Notes under the pieces: model-generated
The model's input: the letters and a program-made list of their open reading frames with translations, nothing else
Database searches by the model: none
What the model was told of the DNA's origin: nothing
Assembly (NCBI RefSeq): GCF_000701465.1
Contig: NZ_JNIY01000003.1
Span: 806,001-870,000 of the forward strand
DNA length: 64,000 nucleotides
Source of the DNA: Paraoerskovia marina DSM 21750
GTDB lineage: Bacteria; Actinomycetota; Actinomycetes; Actinomycetales; Cellulomonadaceae
Direction of reading: 5' to 3'
In this document: positions 37,231 to 45,788 of the stretch, in pieces
How the letters are laid out: each line of letters begins with the position of its first letter
How positions within the stretch are numbered: position 1 is the stretch's first letter
Position numbers and translations under genes: made by a program

Positions 37231-38509
37231 CCGTCGCGCCTCCCGTCGTCATCGGGGACTCGTCGGGGTCCGTCTCGCGCCAGTCGTCGGGGAGCAGGTG
37301 GTCGAGGACGTCGTCGACGCTGATCGCGCCGACGAGCCTGCGCTCGGCGTCGAGCACCGGCACCGAGAGCATGTCGTAGGTCGCCAGCTCGCGCGTGACC
37401 TGTTCCAGCGAGGCCGACTCGGGCACGCCCTCGACGTCGGTGTCGATGACCGACCCGACGGGCTCGTGCGGCGGCTCGCGCAGGAGTCGCTGGAAGTGCA
37501 CGACGCCGAGGAACCGTCCGGTCGGGGTCTCCAGCGGTGGCCGGGCGACGAAGACCATCGTCGCGAGGGCAGCCGGCAGGTCCTTGCGGCGGATGTGGGC
37601 GAGCGCCATGGCGATCGACGTCTCCGGCGAGAGGATCACCGGATCTGTCGTCATCAGGCCGCCCGCGGTGTGCTCGTCGTACGCCAGGAGTCGCCGGACG
37701 TCGCGCGCGTCCTCGGGCTCCATGCGCTCGAGCAGGTACGCGGCCTGGGCGTCGGGCAGCTCGTTGAGGAGGTCGGCGGCGTCGTCGGGCTGCATCGCCT
37801 CGAGGACGTCGGCGGCCCGGTCCATGTCCAGGCCCGAGACGATCGCGACCTGGTCGTCCCCGGGAAGCTCCTCGAGCACGTCCGCGAGTCGCTCGTCGTC
37901 GAGGGCTGCGGCCACCTCGAGACGGCGGGTGTCCCCGAGGTCGTGGAGCACGTCGGCGAGGTCGGCGGCCTTCATGTCCTCGTAGGCCGCCAGCAGCAGG
38001 GTGGCGCCCTGGTCGCCGGGGACCGTCGCCAGCCCCGTGACCTCGGAGACGTCGAGAGTGCGGGTCTCCCCGCGTCGTCGGAAACCGAGCGGACCCTTCG
38101 AGGAGGAGTCGCGGCGGACGAAGACCTTGTCCACCAGCCAGTCGCCGGACCGCTGCTGCGAGATCCCGAGGTCGACGACCGTCACCGCGCCCGAGCCGTC
38201 CGCCAGGGCCACGCGGCGCTCCAGGAGCTCGCTCACCGCCAGTGTCTCCAGGGCGCGCTGCTCGAACCGGCGCAGGTTCAGCAGTCCCGTGATGATGACC
38301 TGGCTCGAGTCCATCGACGTGACCCGTGTCAGCGGCGCGAACACCCGTCGGCGTCCGGGCACCTCGACCACGAGGCCCACTGCGCGCGGGGGCCCCTTGG
38401 GGCGGACGAGCACGACGACGTCGCGCACCTTGCCGACCTGGTCGCCCAGTGGGTCGAAGACTGCGACGCCGGCGAGGCGCGCCACATAGACGCGGGTAGC
38501 AGCACTCAC
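37223..38509 (-). CDS. Soluble MgtE-N/CBS protein with PRC-barrel-like head
   Basis: A 428-residue cytoplasmic protein. The first 90 residues resemble a PRC-barrel-like domain (RLAGVAVFDPLGDQVGKVRDVVVLV). Residues about 170-280 form the alpha-helical MgtE N domain with repeated LADVLEELPGDDQ-type helices. Two CBS domains follow (AYDEHTAGGLMTTDPVILSPETSIA and VDEHD-type second copy ending GAISVDDVLDHLLPDDWRE). The transmembrane half of an MgtE magnesium channel is missing entirely. GTG start. It is probably a magnesium or nucleotide sensor acting on another protein, perhaps the adjacent DUF1003 protein. Confidence 0.88.
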   Translation of the reverse strand: MSAATRVYVARLAGVAVFDPLGDQVGKVRDVVVLVRPKGPPRAVGLVVEVPGRRRVFAPLTRVTSMDSSQVIITGLLNLRRFEQRALETLAVSELLERRVALADGSGAVTVVDLGISQQRSGDWLVDKVFVRRDSSSKGPLGFRRRGETRTLDVSEVTGLATVPGDQGATLLLAAYEDMKAADLADVLHDLGDTRRLEVAAALDDERLADVLEELPGDDQVAIVSGLDMDRAADVLEAMQPDDAADLLNELPDAQAAYLLERMEPEDARDVRRLLAYDEHTAGGLMTTDPVILSPETSIAMALAHIRRKDLPAALATMVFVARPPLETPTGRFLGVVHFQRLLREPPHEPVGSVIDTDVEGVPESASLEQVTRELATYDMLSVPVLDAERRLVGAISVDDVLDHLLPDDWRETDPDESPMTTGGATDG

Positions 38510-38590
38510 GCCGTCAGCCTACGCAACGCGCGCGGTCCCGCAGGGAGGAAGGGTCTCGCGCGCGGCGTCACAGTGCGAGACAATGCCCCT

Positions 38591-39715
38591 ATGAGCATGA
38601 CTCGCCCCAACACGGTCCCCCGCATCCCCACCCTTCCGCGCGGTGACGTCATCGCCACGTACCCGACGTACCTCGAGGCGCAGAAGGCCGTCGACTACCT
38701 CTCCGACAGCCGGTTCGCCGTCGAGTACGTGACGATCCTCGGATCCGACCTCAAGATGGTCGAGCGTGTGATCGGACGCCTCACCTATGGGCGCGTCGCA
38801 CTCGCCGGTCTGGCGTCGGGCGCCTGGTTCGGTCTCTTCGTCGGGCTGCTCCTGATGCTGTTCGGCAGCACGGGCGGCGGTGCCGCGGCCGGTGGCATCG
38901 TCCTGACCGCCGTCGCGCTCGGCGCCGGGTTCGGCATGCTCTTCTCCGTCCTGACCTTCGCGCTCTCGGGCCGCAAGCGGGACTTCAGCTCGTCGAGCCA
39001 GATCGTGGCCTCGGAGTACTCCATCCTGTGCGCGCCGGAGCGGTCGGACGAGGCCCGCCTCGTCCTGCACCGGATGAACCAGGGCGCGCCGGCCAACGGC
39101 CAGGGGAGCGGGCACGGCGCCGGACAGGGTACGCAGCACGGCGCCGACAGCCAGCAGCCGCCGGCCGCGCCGCGGCAGGCCCGCAACCCCGACCAGCCGT
39201 TCGCCCCGCCGTCGGACACCCCGCCGCATGCGCAGCCGCCCGCACAGCAGGCGCCGCCGGCCCAGCCTCAGCCTTCTCAGACCCACGCGGCGCCGTCGTG
39301 GCCGAGCCCGGACGCCGCGCCCTCGTCCACGGAGCAGACAGAGGCCGCCCCGGCCCCCGAGCGCAAGCCCGACCCGCGGTTCGTCACGTCCTCGGGTGCG
39401 CCTCGCTACGGCGCAATGCTCTCGGACTACTCGACGAAGCCCGCCTCGTCGGTCGAGCCTGTCGAGACCACGCCCGCCACGCCGGAACCGTCGGTCGAGC
39501 CTGTCGAGACCACGCCTGCCACGCCCGCCTCGTCGGTCGAGCCTGTCGAGACCACGCCCGCCTCGTCGGTCGAGCCTGTCGAGACCACGCCTGCCACGCC
39601 CGCCTCGTCGGTCGAGCCTGTCGAGACCACGCCCGCGGAGACGACGTCGCCCGACGCCCCCGAGGGGACGCCGGGCGACGAGAACGCTCGCAAGGACGAC
39701 TCAGCCGCGCACTGA
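38591..39715 (+). CDS. GSP17M-like membrane protein with long repetitive C-terminus
   Basis: A 374-residue protein. Residues 18-160 match the general-stress-protein 17M (YflT-like) family: GDVIATYPTYLEAQKAVDYLSDSRF, then two membrane helices (LAGLASGAWFGLFVGLLLMLF and AGGIVLTAVALGAGFGMLFSVL), then the EYSILCAPERSDEAR strand. The remaining 200 residues are a low-complexity Pro/Gln/Ala-rich tail ending in five copies of SVEPVETTP. In-frame codons upstream of 38591 belong to antisense readings. It is divergent from the MgtE/CBS gene. Confidence 0.82.
   Translation: MSMTRPNTVPRIPTLPRGDVIATYPTYLEAQKAVDYLSDSRFAVEYVTILGSDLKMVERVIGRLTYGRVALAGLASGAWFGLFVGLLLMLFGSTGGGAAAGGIVLTAVALGAGFGMLFSVLTFALSGRKRDFSSSSQIVASEYSILCAPERSDEARLVLHRMNQGAPANGQGSGHGAGQGTQHGADSQQPPAAPRQARNPDQPFAPPSDTPPHAQPPAQQAPPAQPQPSQTHAAPSWPSPDAAPSSTEQTEAAPAPERKPDPRFVTSSGAPRYGAMLSDYSTKPASSVEPVETTPATPEPSVEPVETTPATPASSVEPVETTPASSVEPVETTPATPASSVEPVETTPAETTSPDAPEGTPGDENARKDDSAAH
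39451..39628 (+). repeat. Five tandem copies of a 19-bp REP-like motif inside the GSP17M-like gene
   Basis: GGTCGAGCCTGTCGAGACC occurs exactly at 39451, 39493, 39535, 39568 and 39610, giving periods of 42, 42, 33 and 42 bp. All spacings keep the reading frame and encode SVEPVETTP units. The motif is an imperfect inverted repeat and resembles the dispersed GGTCTCGACAGGCTCGACC-type repeats I recall from Micrococcales genomes. A CRISPR is ruled out by the very short, related spacers. Confidence 0.85.
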
Positions 39716-41245
39716 CGCCATCCAGGCCTCGAGCTCCTCGGGGACGCGGGGGAGCGCGCCCGAGAGGTTCTCGCACCCGTCCTCGGTCACGAGCACGTCG
39801 TCCTCGATCCGGATGCCGATCCCGCGGTACTCCTCGGGGACGGCGAGGTCGTCGGCCTTGAAGTACAGGCCGGGCTCGATGGTGAACACCATGCCGGGCT
39901 CGAGCACGCCGTCGAGGTAGAGCTCGCGGCGGGCCTGGGCGCAGTCGTGGACGTCGATGCCGAGGTGGTGGCTCGTGCCGTGCACCATCCACCGGCGGTG
40001 CTGCTGGCCCTCGGGGGAGAGGGACTCCTCGGCGGAGACGGGCAGGATGCCCCACTCCTCGAGACGTGCGGCCAGCACCTCCATCGCCGCCGCGTGCAGG
40101 TCGCGGAACTTCGACCCGGGCTTCGCGACGGCGAAGCTCGCGTCGGCGGCGTCGAGCACGGCTTTGTAGATCTTGCGCTGGATCTCCGTGTACTCGCCGT
40201 CGACCGGGAGCGTCCGGGTCACGTCGGCGGTGTAGAGCGAGTCGACCTCGACCCCGGCGTCGAGCAGCACCATCTCGCCCGAGCGGACGGCGCCGTCGTT
40301 GGTGACGTAGTGCAACGTCGTCGCGTGCTCGCCGGCGGCGGCGATCGTCTCGTAGCCGACGGCGTTGCCCTCGAGCCGTGCGTGGGCGTCGAACGTCGTC
40401 TCGATGACGCGCTCGCCGCGTCGGTGCGCCGTGGCCTTCGGGAGACCGCGGACGACCTCGGCGAACCCGTCGATGGTGGCGTCGACGGCCTGGCGCATCT
40501 GCTTGATCTCGTAGGCGTCCTTGACGAGGCGGAGCTCGGACGTCGCAGCCGTCAGCTCGTCGTCGGCCGCGACCTCGGCCGTCGCCTCGGCGGCGCCCGA
40601 CTCGGCGCGGATGGCCTCGACCAGGGCCTCGATGCCGTCGTCGGAACCCTCGACGACGAGCAGCCGGACGCCGTCGCCGACGTCCTTCGCGAGAGCGTCG
40701 CGCAACTCGTCGACGTGGCGGGCCTCGATCCCGGTGAGCTCGGTGACGTCGTCGAGCGTGGGGCGGGCGCCGACCCAGAACTCTCCGTACCGGGCGTCTG
40801 CGTAGAACTCGTCGGTGTCGCGCGGGGCGAGCGGGCGCACGTACAGGACGGCGTGGTGGTCGCTGCCGTCGTCGCCGGTGCCGGCCTCGACCGGGTGGAG
40901 GACGAGCACGGCGTCCGGCTCCTGGTCGGTGCCGAAGCCCGTCAGGTGGGCGAACGCGGAGTGCGGCCGGAACCGGTAGTCGCAGTCGTTCGAGCGCACC
41001 TTGAGCGTCCCGGCGGGGGCGACGAGCCGTGCGCCGGGGAAGCGGGAGGACAGGGCGGCGCGCCGGGTCGCGGTGAAGTCTGCGAACTCTCCACGCGTCA
41101 CGCCGAGGTCCTTGCGGTCCTCCCAGTTGCTCATGATGAAGGTCTTGAAGGCGTCGGAGTCAGGGCGCTGGGATCGGTTGCTCCCGCGCTCGGTGATGTC
41201 CTGGTTCTCGGCGAGGTCCTCGCCCGGGGTCGTTGCATCGGTCAT
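39701..41245 (-). CDS. pepP: Xaa-Pro aminopeptidase (M24B)
   Basis: A 514-residue dinuclear metallopeptidase removing N-terminal residues before proline. An N-terminal AMP-N-like domain (TATRRAALSSRFPGARLV) covers about residues 55-200. The pita-bread domain supplies metal ligands in LLDAGVEVDSLYTADVTRTLP (two Asp), VHGTSHHLGIDVHD (His), FTIEPGLYF (Glu) and IRIEDDVLVTEDG (Glu). The ATG at 41245 is chosen; codons to 41512 overlap the divergent PHP gene. The 3' end overlaps the end of the convergent GSP17M-like gene by 15 bp. Confidence 0.95.
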   Translation of the reverse strand: MTDATTPGEDLAENQDITERGSNRSQRPDSDAFKTFIMSNWEDRKDLGVTRGEFADFTATRRAALSSRFPGARLVAPAGTLKVRSNDCDYRFRPHSAFAHLTGFGTDQEPDAVLVLHPVEAGTGDDGSDHHAVLYVRPLAPRDTDEFYADARYGEFWVGARPTLDDVTELTGIEARHVDELRDALAKDVGDGVRLLVVEGSDDGIEALVEAIRAESGAAEATAEVAADDELTAATSELRLVKDAYEIKQMRQAVDATIDGFAEVVRGLPKATAHRRGERVIETTFDAHARLEGNAVGYETIAAAGEHATTLHYVTNDGAVRSGEMVLLDAGVEVDSLYTADVTRTLPVDGEYTEIQRKIYKAVLDAADASFAVAKPGSKFRDLHAAAMEVLAARLEEWGILPVSAEESLSPEGQQHRRWMVHGTSHHLGIDVHDCAQARRELYLDGVLEPGMVFTIEPGLYFKADDLAVPEEYRGIGIRIEDDVLVTEDGCENLSGALPRVPEELEAWMASVRG

Positions 41246-41315
41246 GGTTCCAGTCTCGCACCATCTTCCGGGCGCGTGCCCGGCCGGTGTGGCGGGCACT
41301 GCGTAGGCTGAGGCT

Positions 41316-42155
41316 GTGCGCATCGACCTCCACGCCCATTCGACCTGCTCGGACGGGACGGACACGCCCGCGGGGCTGGTCGAGGCCGCACGGGTGGCGG
41401 GACTCGACGTCGTCGCGATCACCGACCACGACAGCACCGCCGGATGGGCGGAGGCTGCACGGGCCGCGACACACACCGGCGTCCAACTCGTCCGGGGGAC
41501 CGAGATCTCCACGCACGCCGCCGGACGGAGCGTGCACCTGCTCTGCTATCTCCAGGACCCGACGCATCCCGGACTCGTCGAGGAGTTTGCCACGATCCGC
41601 GACGCCCGGCTCACGCGTGCGCGCCGGATGGTCGACCTGATCGCTGCGGACTACGCGCTGACGTGGGACGACGTCGTCCGGCAGACGGGCGACGGCGCCA
41701 CGGTCGGGCGACCCCACGTCGCCGACGCCCTCGTGGCGGCCGGGGTCGTGGCGAGCAGGGACGAGGCCTTCGCCGAGATCCTCACCCCACGGAGTCCCTA
41801 CTACGTCCCGCACTACGCGCCGGCGACGACCGCTGCGATCGGCCTGGTGCTCGAGGCGGGCGGGGTGCCGGTCCTCGCGCACCCCGGCGCCGCGTCCCGC
41901 GGTCTGACGATCGGTGACGACGTCGTCGCGGAGCTCGCCGAGGCGGGACTCGTGGGACTGGAGACCGAGCACCTCGACCACACGCCCGAGGCGACGGCAC
42001 ACCTGCAGGCGCTCGCGGCCGACCTCGGGCTCGTCGCGACCGGGGCCAGCGACTACCACGGCACCGGCAAGGTCAACCGGCTCGGCGCCAGGACGACGAC
42101 GACCGGCGCGCTCGCCGCGATCGAGGAACGCGGGAGCACGCCGGTCGTGCGCTGA
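41316..42155 (+). CDS. PHP-domain metal-dependent phosphoesterase
   Basis: A 279-residue PHP-superfamily enzyme similar to E. coli RNase AM/YciV. Metal-binding motifs are DLHAHSTCSDGTDTP (motif I), AITDHDSTAGW (motif II), GTEIST, an internal VGRPHVADAL, LAHPG (motif III) and SDYHG (motif IV). A role in 3',5'-bisphosphonucleotide or 5' RNA hydrolysis is possible from the family. TAGGCT at 41304-41309 ends six bases before the GTG, so the message is probably leaderless. It ends 6 bp before the convergent helicase gene. Confidence 0.93.
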   Translation: MRIDLHAHSTCSDGTDTPAGLVEAARVAGLDVVAITDHDSTAGWAEAARAATHTGVQLVRGTEISTHAAGRSVHLLCYLQDPTHPGLVEEFATIRDARLTRARRMVDLIAADYALTWDDVVRQTGDGATVGRPHVADALVAAGVVASRDEAFAEILTPRSPYYVPHYAPATTAAIGLVLEAGGVPVLAHPGAASRGLTIGDDVVAELAEAGLVGLETEHLDHTPEATAHLQALAADLGLVATGASDYHGTGKVNRLGARTTTTGALAAIEERGSTPVVR

Positions 42156-42161
42156 GAACGA

Positions 42162-43793
42162 TCAGTCGTTCGTGGCGGGGGACGGCGACGACGTCGACTG
42201 CCCGCCCTGGCCGCTCTGCCCGCCGTGCGTGCGACGACGGCGACGACGACGCGGCGTACCCTCGGTGCGCGGTGCGCCCTCGGCCGCCGCGGGTGCGGCG
42301 TCCGAACCAGGACGCGACTGGCCGCCGCGTCCGCCCTGGCCGGAACGGCCTCCGTCGCGGTTGCCGCCGCGGCTCCCACCGCGACCGCCGCCACGGGACT
42401 CGCCGGAGCGCGGCGCCGGGGAGCCACCGCGCTTCCCGGTCTCGCCGAGATCCTCCAGCTCCTCGCCCTCCAGGCCCTCGAGGGTCCGCTTGCCACGCGG
42501 CAGGCGACCCTTGGTGCCCTCGGGGATGTTGAGGTCGGTGTAGAGGTGGGGCGAGGTGGAGTAGGTCTCCTGGGGCTCGGGGATCCCGAGGTCCAGCGCC
42601 TTGTCGATCAGGCCCCACTTGGGCGTGTCGTCCCAGTCGACGAACGTGACCGCGGTGCCCTTGTTCCCGGCACGACCGGTGCGGCCCGTGCGGTGCAGGT
42701 AGGTGCGCTCGTCGTCGGGGCACTGGTAGTTGACGACGTGCGTGACGTCGTCGACGTCGATCCCGCGGGCTGCGACGTCGGTGGCCACGAGGACGTCGAT
42801 CTTGCTGTTGCGGAAGGCGCGCAGGGCCTGCTCACGGGCGCCCTGCCCGAGGTCGCCGTGGATGGCGCCGGCGGCGAAGCCGCGGTCACGCAGCTCGTCC
42901 GAGACCTTGGCCGCGGTGCGCTTGGTGCGCGCGAAGACGATCGTGCGGCCACGACCCTCCGACTGCAGGATGCGAGCCAGCACCTCGACCTTGTCGAGCG
43001 CGTGCGCGCGGTAGACGACCTGCTTGATGTTCTTGACCGTCTGGCCCGCGTCGTCCGGGTCGTTGGCCCGGATGTGCGTGGGCTGGCTCATGTAGCGGCG
43101 AGCCATGGAGACGACGGCGCCGGGCATGGTCGCCGAGAAGAGCATCGTGTGACGCTTGGCGGGAGTCTTCGACAGGATCTTCTCGACGTCGGGCAGGAAC
43201 CCGAGGTCGAGCATCTCGTCGGCCTCGTCGAGGACGACCGTGGCGGCGCGCGTCAGGTTGAGGTGGCCCTGGTTGAGCAGGTCGAGCATGCGGCCCGGGG
43301 TCCCGACGACGACCTCGACGCCCTTCTCGAGCGCCTCGATCTGCGGCTCGTACGCGCGGCCGCCGTAGACCTGCAGGATGCGCACGTCACGCTTGCGCGA
43401 CGCCGTCTCCAGGTCGCGTGCGACCTGGCTCGCGAGCTCGCGGGTCGGGGCGATCACGAGCGCCTGCGGCTTGCCCGGGGCGGGCAGCGCGTCGAACTCG
43501 GGCTCGCCCGGCGCGACGACCCGGTGGAGCAGCGGGACGCCGAAGCCGAGGGTCTTGCCCGTACCGGTCTTGGCCTGGCCGATGATGTCGTGGCCGGAGA
43601 GCGCGACGGGGAGCGTCATCGCCTGGATCGGGAACGGCGTCGTGATCCCGGACTCGGCGAGCGCCTCGACGATCTCGGGGCGGACGTTGAAGTCTGCGAA
43701 CGTCACGTCCGCAGCCTGGAGTGACGACGACGTCGGAGCGTCCTCGTCGGGAAGGATGGTGGTCACTGGTGCCTCGTTCGTCTCGGTGGGCAC
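42162..43793 (-). CDS. DEAD-box RNA helicase (RhlE-like)
   Basis: A 543-residue ATP-dependent RNA helicase. Motifs in order: TFADFNVRPEIVEAL...PFPIQ (Q motif), AKTGTGKT (I), PTRELASQV (Ia), TPGRMLD (Ib), VLDEADEML (II, DEAD), FSATMP (III), IVFARTKR (IV), TDVAARGIDV (V), HRTGRTGRAG (VI). The C-terminal 110 residues are an Arg/Gly-rich RNA-binding tail with GGRGGSRGGNR-type runs and a stretch of seven arginines. GTG start; a second in-frame GTG lies nine codons in. The position matches Rv3211 (rhlE) beside the ferritin-like gene. Ribosome assembly or cold-stress roles are family inference. Confidence 0.94.
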   Translation of the reverse strand: MPTETNEAPVTTILPDEDAPTSSSLQAADVTFADFNVRPEIVEALAESGITTPFPIQAMTLPVALSGHDIIGQAKTGTGKTLGFGVPLLHRVVAPGEPEFDALPAPGKPQALVIAPTRELASQVARDLETASRKRDVRILQVYGGRAYEPQIEALEKGVEVVVGTPGRMLDLLNQGHLNLTRAATVVLDEADEMLDLGFLPDVEKILSKTPAKRHTMLFSATMPGAVVSMARRYMSQPTHIRANDPDDAGQTVKNIKQVVYRAHALDKVEVLARILQSEGRGRTIVFARTKRTAAKVSDELRDRGFAAGAIHGDLGQGAREQALRAFRNSKIDVLVATDVAARGIDVDDVTHVVNYQCPDDERTYLHRTGRTGRAGNKGTAVTFVDWDDTPKWGLIDKALDLGIPEPQETYSTSPHLYTDLNIPEGTKGRLPRGKRTLEGLEGEELEDLGETGKRGGSPAPRSGESRGGGRGGSRGGNRDGGRSGQGGRGGQSRPGSDAAPAAAEGAPRTEGTPRRRRRRRTHGGQSGQGGQSTSSPSPATND

Positions 43794-43808
43794 GCGAGGG
43801 GCCGGAGT

Positions 43809-43824
43809 CGCACCACGTGGTGCG
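43809..43824. promoter_or_regulatory. 16-bp perfect palindrome upstream of the helicase gene
   Basis: CGCACCACGTGGTGCG lies 16 bases upstream of the helicase GTG in the 235-bp gap shared with the divergent ferritin-like gene. It could be an operator or a 5' UTR hairpin covering the ribosome-binding region. No other strong element is seen in the gap apart from the TAGTCT -10 at 44015-44020 for the plus-strand gene. Confidence 0.4.
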
Positions 43825-44028
43825 GTCGATGTCGTCCGGCAGGAGCAAGCGCGCGCCCTGTGGCCGGCAGCCGATCGTGTGCTTCTCTCCGCGCCGGCGA
43901 GCCGGGCGGGGCCGGTCGAGACCGGCGGGTCGTGCGTTCATAGGACGACCGGGCAACCGTTGTACTTCTCCATGGTATCGGACGACCGTCTCGGCGCACC
44001 GGTTCGACGGGCGATAGTCTGCACCGTG

Positions 44029-44748
44029 ATGAATTACGAGAGCCTCGTCGAGCCCGCGTCGCCGCTGCGCGGCGGCCAGACCTTGCCGGACGGCGACGTG
44101 CGGGAGCTGCTCGGGCTCCTGGCCTACACCGAGCTCATGGCGTTCGACCGTCTCGCCCTGACCTCGTCGCACGCGCCCGTCCTGCCGCAGCGCTCGCGGG
44201 CCGCACGGTTCGCGTCGGACGCGGTGCGCCGGCACGCGTGGCTCCTGGACCGTGTCGCTGACCTGGGCGGGGACCCGACGGCGGCGCTCGGGGCGTTCGA
44301 GGGCCTCTTCGACGAGTACAGGCGGCGTACGGAGCCGAGCGGGTGGTACGAGCGGCTGCTCAAGGGGTACGTCGGCGACGGGGTGATGGACGACCTCTGC
44401 CACCTGGCGGTCCGCGCGCTGGACCCGGAGAGCCGGTCGGCGCTCGAGGCCGTCATCCTCGACGGGGACGCGGCGCTCCTCGCCGACGAGGAGATCGTGA
44501 CCGCTGCGGCGCAGGACCCGATCCTCGCGTCGCGGCTCGCGCTGTGGGGCCGCCGGCTGGTGGGTGAGGCGCTCGGGGTGGTACAGACGTTGATGTCGAC
44601 GCGCCCGTGGCTCGCACGCATGATCGTGGCGGGCGCGGAGCAGGACGGTGAGGGCGGGGCCGCGGGCACGGACCCGCAGGCGTGGCTGATCGCCCGCCTG
44701 ACGGCAGAGCACACGCGCCGCATGGACCGGCTCGGCCTCGCCGCCTGA
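44029..44748 (+). CDS. Ferritin-like fold protein (MiaE-like family)
   Basis: A 239-residue helical protein of the actinobacterial ferritin-like/MiaE_2 family (Rv3210c in M. tuberculosis). Four long helices are predicted: LLGLLAYTELMAFDRLAL, AARFASDAVRRHAWLLDRVADL, the YERLLKGYVGDGVMDDLCHLAVRAL segment, and LASRLALWGRRLVGEALGVVQTLM. The Glu of YTEL and later Glu/His residues could bind a di-iron centre but are not fully resolved. The ATG at 44029 follows an in-frame GTG at 44026 and lies eight bases from the TAGTCT -10, so the transcript may be leaderless. Synteny with the helicase, DUF3107 and TetR genes supports the call. Confidence 0.82.
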   Translation: MNYESLVEPASPLRGGQTLPDGDVRELLGLLAYTELMAFDRLALTSSHAPVLPQRSRAARFASDAVRRHAWLLDRVADLGGDPTAALGAFEGLFDEYRRRTEPSGWYERLLKGYVGDGVMDDLCHLAVRALDPESRSALEAVILDGDAALLADEEIVTAAAQDPILASRLALWGRRLVGEALGVVQTLMSTRPWLARMIVAGAEQDGEGGAAGTDPQAWLIARLTAEHTRRMDRLGLAA

Positions 44749-44769
44749 GCGACGGGCCGAGCCCGCAGG

Positions 44770-44994
44770 TCACAGCGAGCCGAAGCCGACCTTGCGCTGC
44801 GTCTCCGTGCCGATCTCGACGTAGCCGAGCACGGAGGCGGGGACCAGGACGCGTCGGCCCTTGGAGTCCGTCAGGCTCAGGACCGTTCCGTCGGTGACGG
44901 CGGCCTCGACGGCCGAGGCGACCTCGTCCGCACCCAGATCTGTCTCGATGGCAATCTCGCGGCCCAGGTTCTGAACACCGATGGTGACTTCCAC
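44770..44994 (-). CDS. DUF3107 small protein
   Basis: A 74-residue alpha/beta protein (MEVTIGVQNLGREIAIETDL, then a helix EVASAVEAAVTDG, then KGRRVLVPASVLGYVEIG) ending KVGFGSL, matching the conserved DUF3107 family (Rv3208A, TB9.4). GTG start with GTGAGGAG upstream. It is downstream of the TetR gene on the same strand, with a palindrome between them. Function unknown. Confidence 0.92.
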   Translation of the reverse strand: MEVTIGVQNLGREIAIETDLGADEVASAVEAAVTDGTVLSLTDSKGRRVLVPASVLGYVEIGTETQRKVGFGSL

Positions 44995-45020
44995 GGCACA
45001 CTCCTCACGGATGACGACGC

Positions 45021-45038
45021 GCTGACCGGACGGTCAGC
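45021..45038 (-). promoter_or_regulatory. 18-bp palindrome between tetR and the DUF3107 gene
   Basis: GCTGACCG-GA-CGGTCAGC is a perfect 8+8 inverted repeat in the 64-bp gap between the TetR stop and the DUF3107 start. Size and symmetry suit a TetR-family operator. A further GGTCAG half-site lies at about 45057-45062. Confidence 0.5.
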
Positions 45039-45058
45039 CCTTGGGTCAACCCTATCGG

Positions 45059-45721
45059 TCAGAGCGCGGCCGCGGCCGCAGGAGCGGCAGGGCCGACGAG
45101 CATCGACTGCAGACCGCCCCACGCGATCCGGGGGACGAGCAGCGCGTCGTCGTGGCTGGTCCCGGGCGCGTGCCTCTCGCCGGCCGCCGACCGCGCGAGG
45201 GCGGTGCAAGTCCGGGCGATCACCAGCGTCGACTCCGGGGGAAGCCCGGTGATCCCCTCAAGCGTGTGCGCCAGCTCCTGGGCAGCACGCTCGTTCGGGG
45301 CGAGGACGCGGGCGCGGACCGCGGAGTCCCGCATCACGTCCGACTCGAAGAGGAGGGACGCGGCAGGTCCGGCCTTCACCGTGTATCGGTGGTACGCGCC
45401 GACCACCGCGTTCAGCGCGGCGAGCGCGCGCGTGTGGGTCGCGGACCCGGGTGCCCCGTCCGCGAGCGGTGCCAGCGCGCCCCGGACCTCGTCGACCAGC
45501 GAGACGCCCTCGGCGTCGACGACGGCGAGGTAGAGGTCGAGCTTCGACCGGAAGTGGCGGTAGGCGATGGGCTTGGCGACGCCCACCCGGCCGCAGACGT
45601 CGGTGACCGCGACGTGGTGGTACCCCTCGGCCGCGAAGAGGTCTCTCGCCGCCCGGAGGAGCTGTTCCCGTCGCTCGGCGCGCCCGGTCCGTGCGGGGCG
45701 GCGGCTTCGCGGCGTCGTCAT
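45059..45721 (-). CDS. TetR-family transcriptional regulator
   Basis: A 220-residue regulator, ATG start. The N-terminal HTH is RREQLLRAARDLFAAEGYHHVAVTDVCGRVGVAKPIAYRHFRSKLDLYLAVV, typical of TetR. The C-terminal half is an all-helical ligand-binding domain (YHRYTVKAGPAASLLFESDVMRDSAVR). The position corresponds to Rv3208. It probably controls the DUF3107 gene through the palindrome between them. The effector is unknown; a lipid or acyl-CoA ligand is possible but unsupported. Confidence 0.92.
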   Translation of the reverse strand: MTTPRSRRPARTGRAERREQLLRAARDLFAAEGYHHVAVTDVCGRVGVAKPIAYRHFRSKLDLYLAVVDAEGVSLVDEVRGALAPLADGAPGSATHTRALAALNAVVGAYHRYTVKAGPAASLLFESDVMRDSAVRARVLAPNERAAQELAHTLEGITGLPPESTLVIARTCTALARSAAGERHAPGTSHDDALLVPRIAWGGLQSMLVGPAAPAAAAAL

Positions 45722-45788
45722 GTCCGATCACGCTAGGGCCCGGGCGTGGATGAGGGAAGGGGCGGTCCATGATGCGATCATTGGTCGC

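Noticed and set aside
39451..39628. Regularly spaced repeats considered as a CRISPR array.
   Set aside because: Repeats are 19 bp with spacers of only 14-23 bp that are themselves related, they keep a reading frame, and no cas gene is present.
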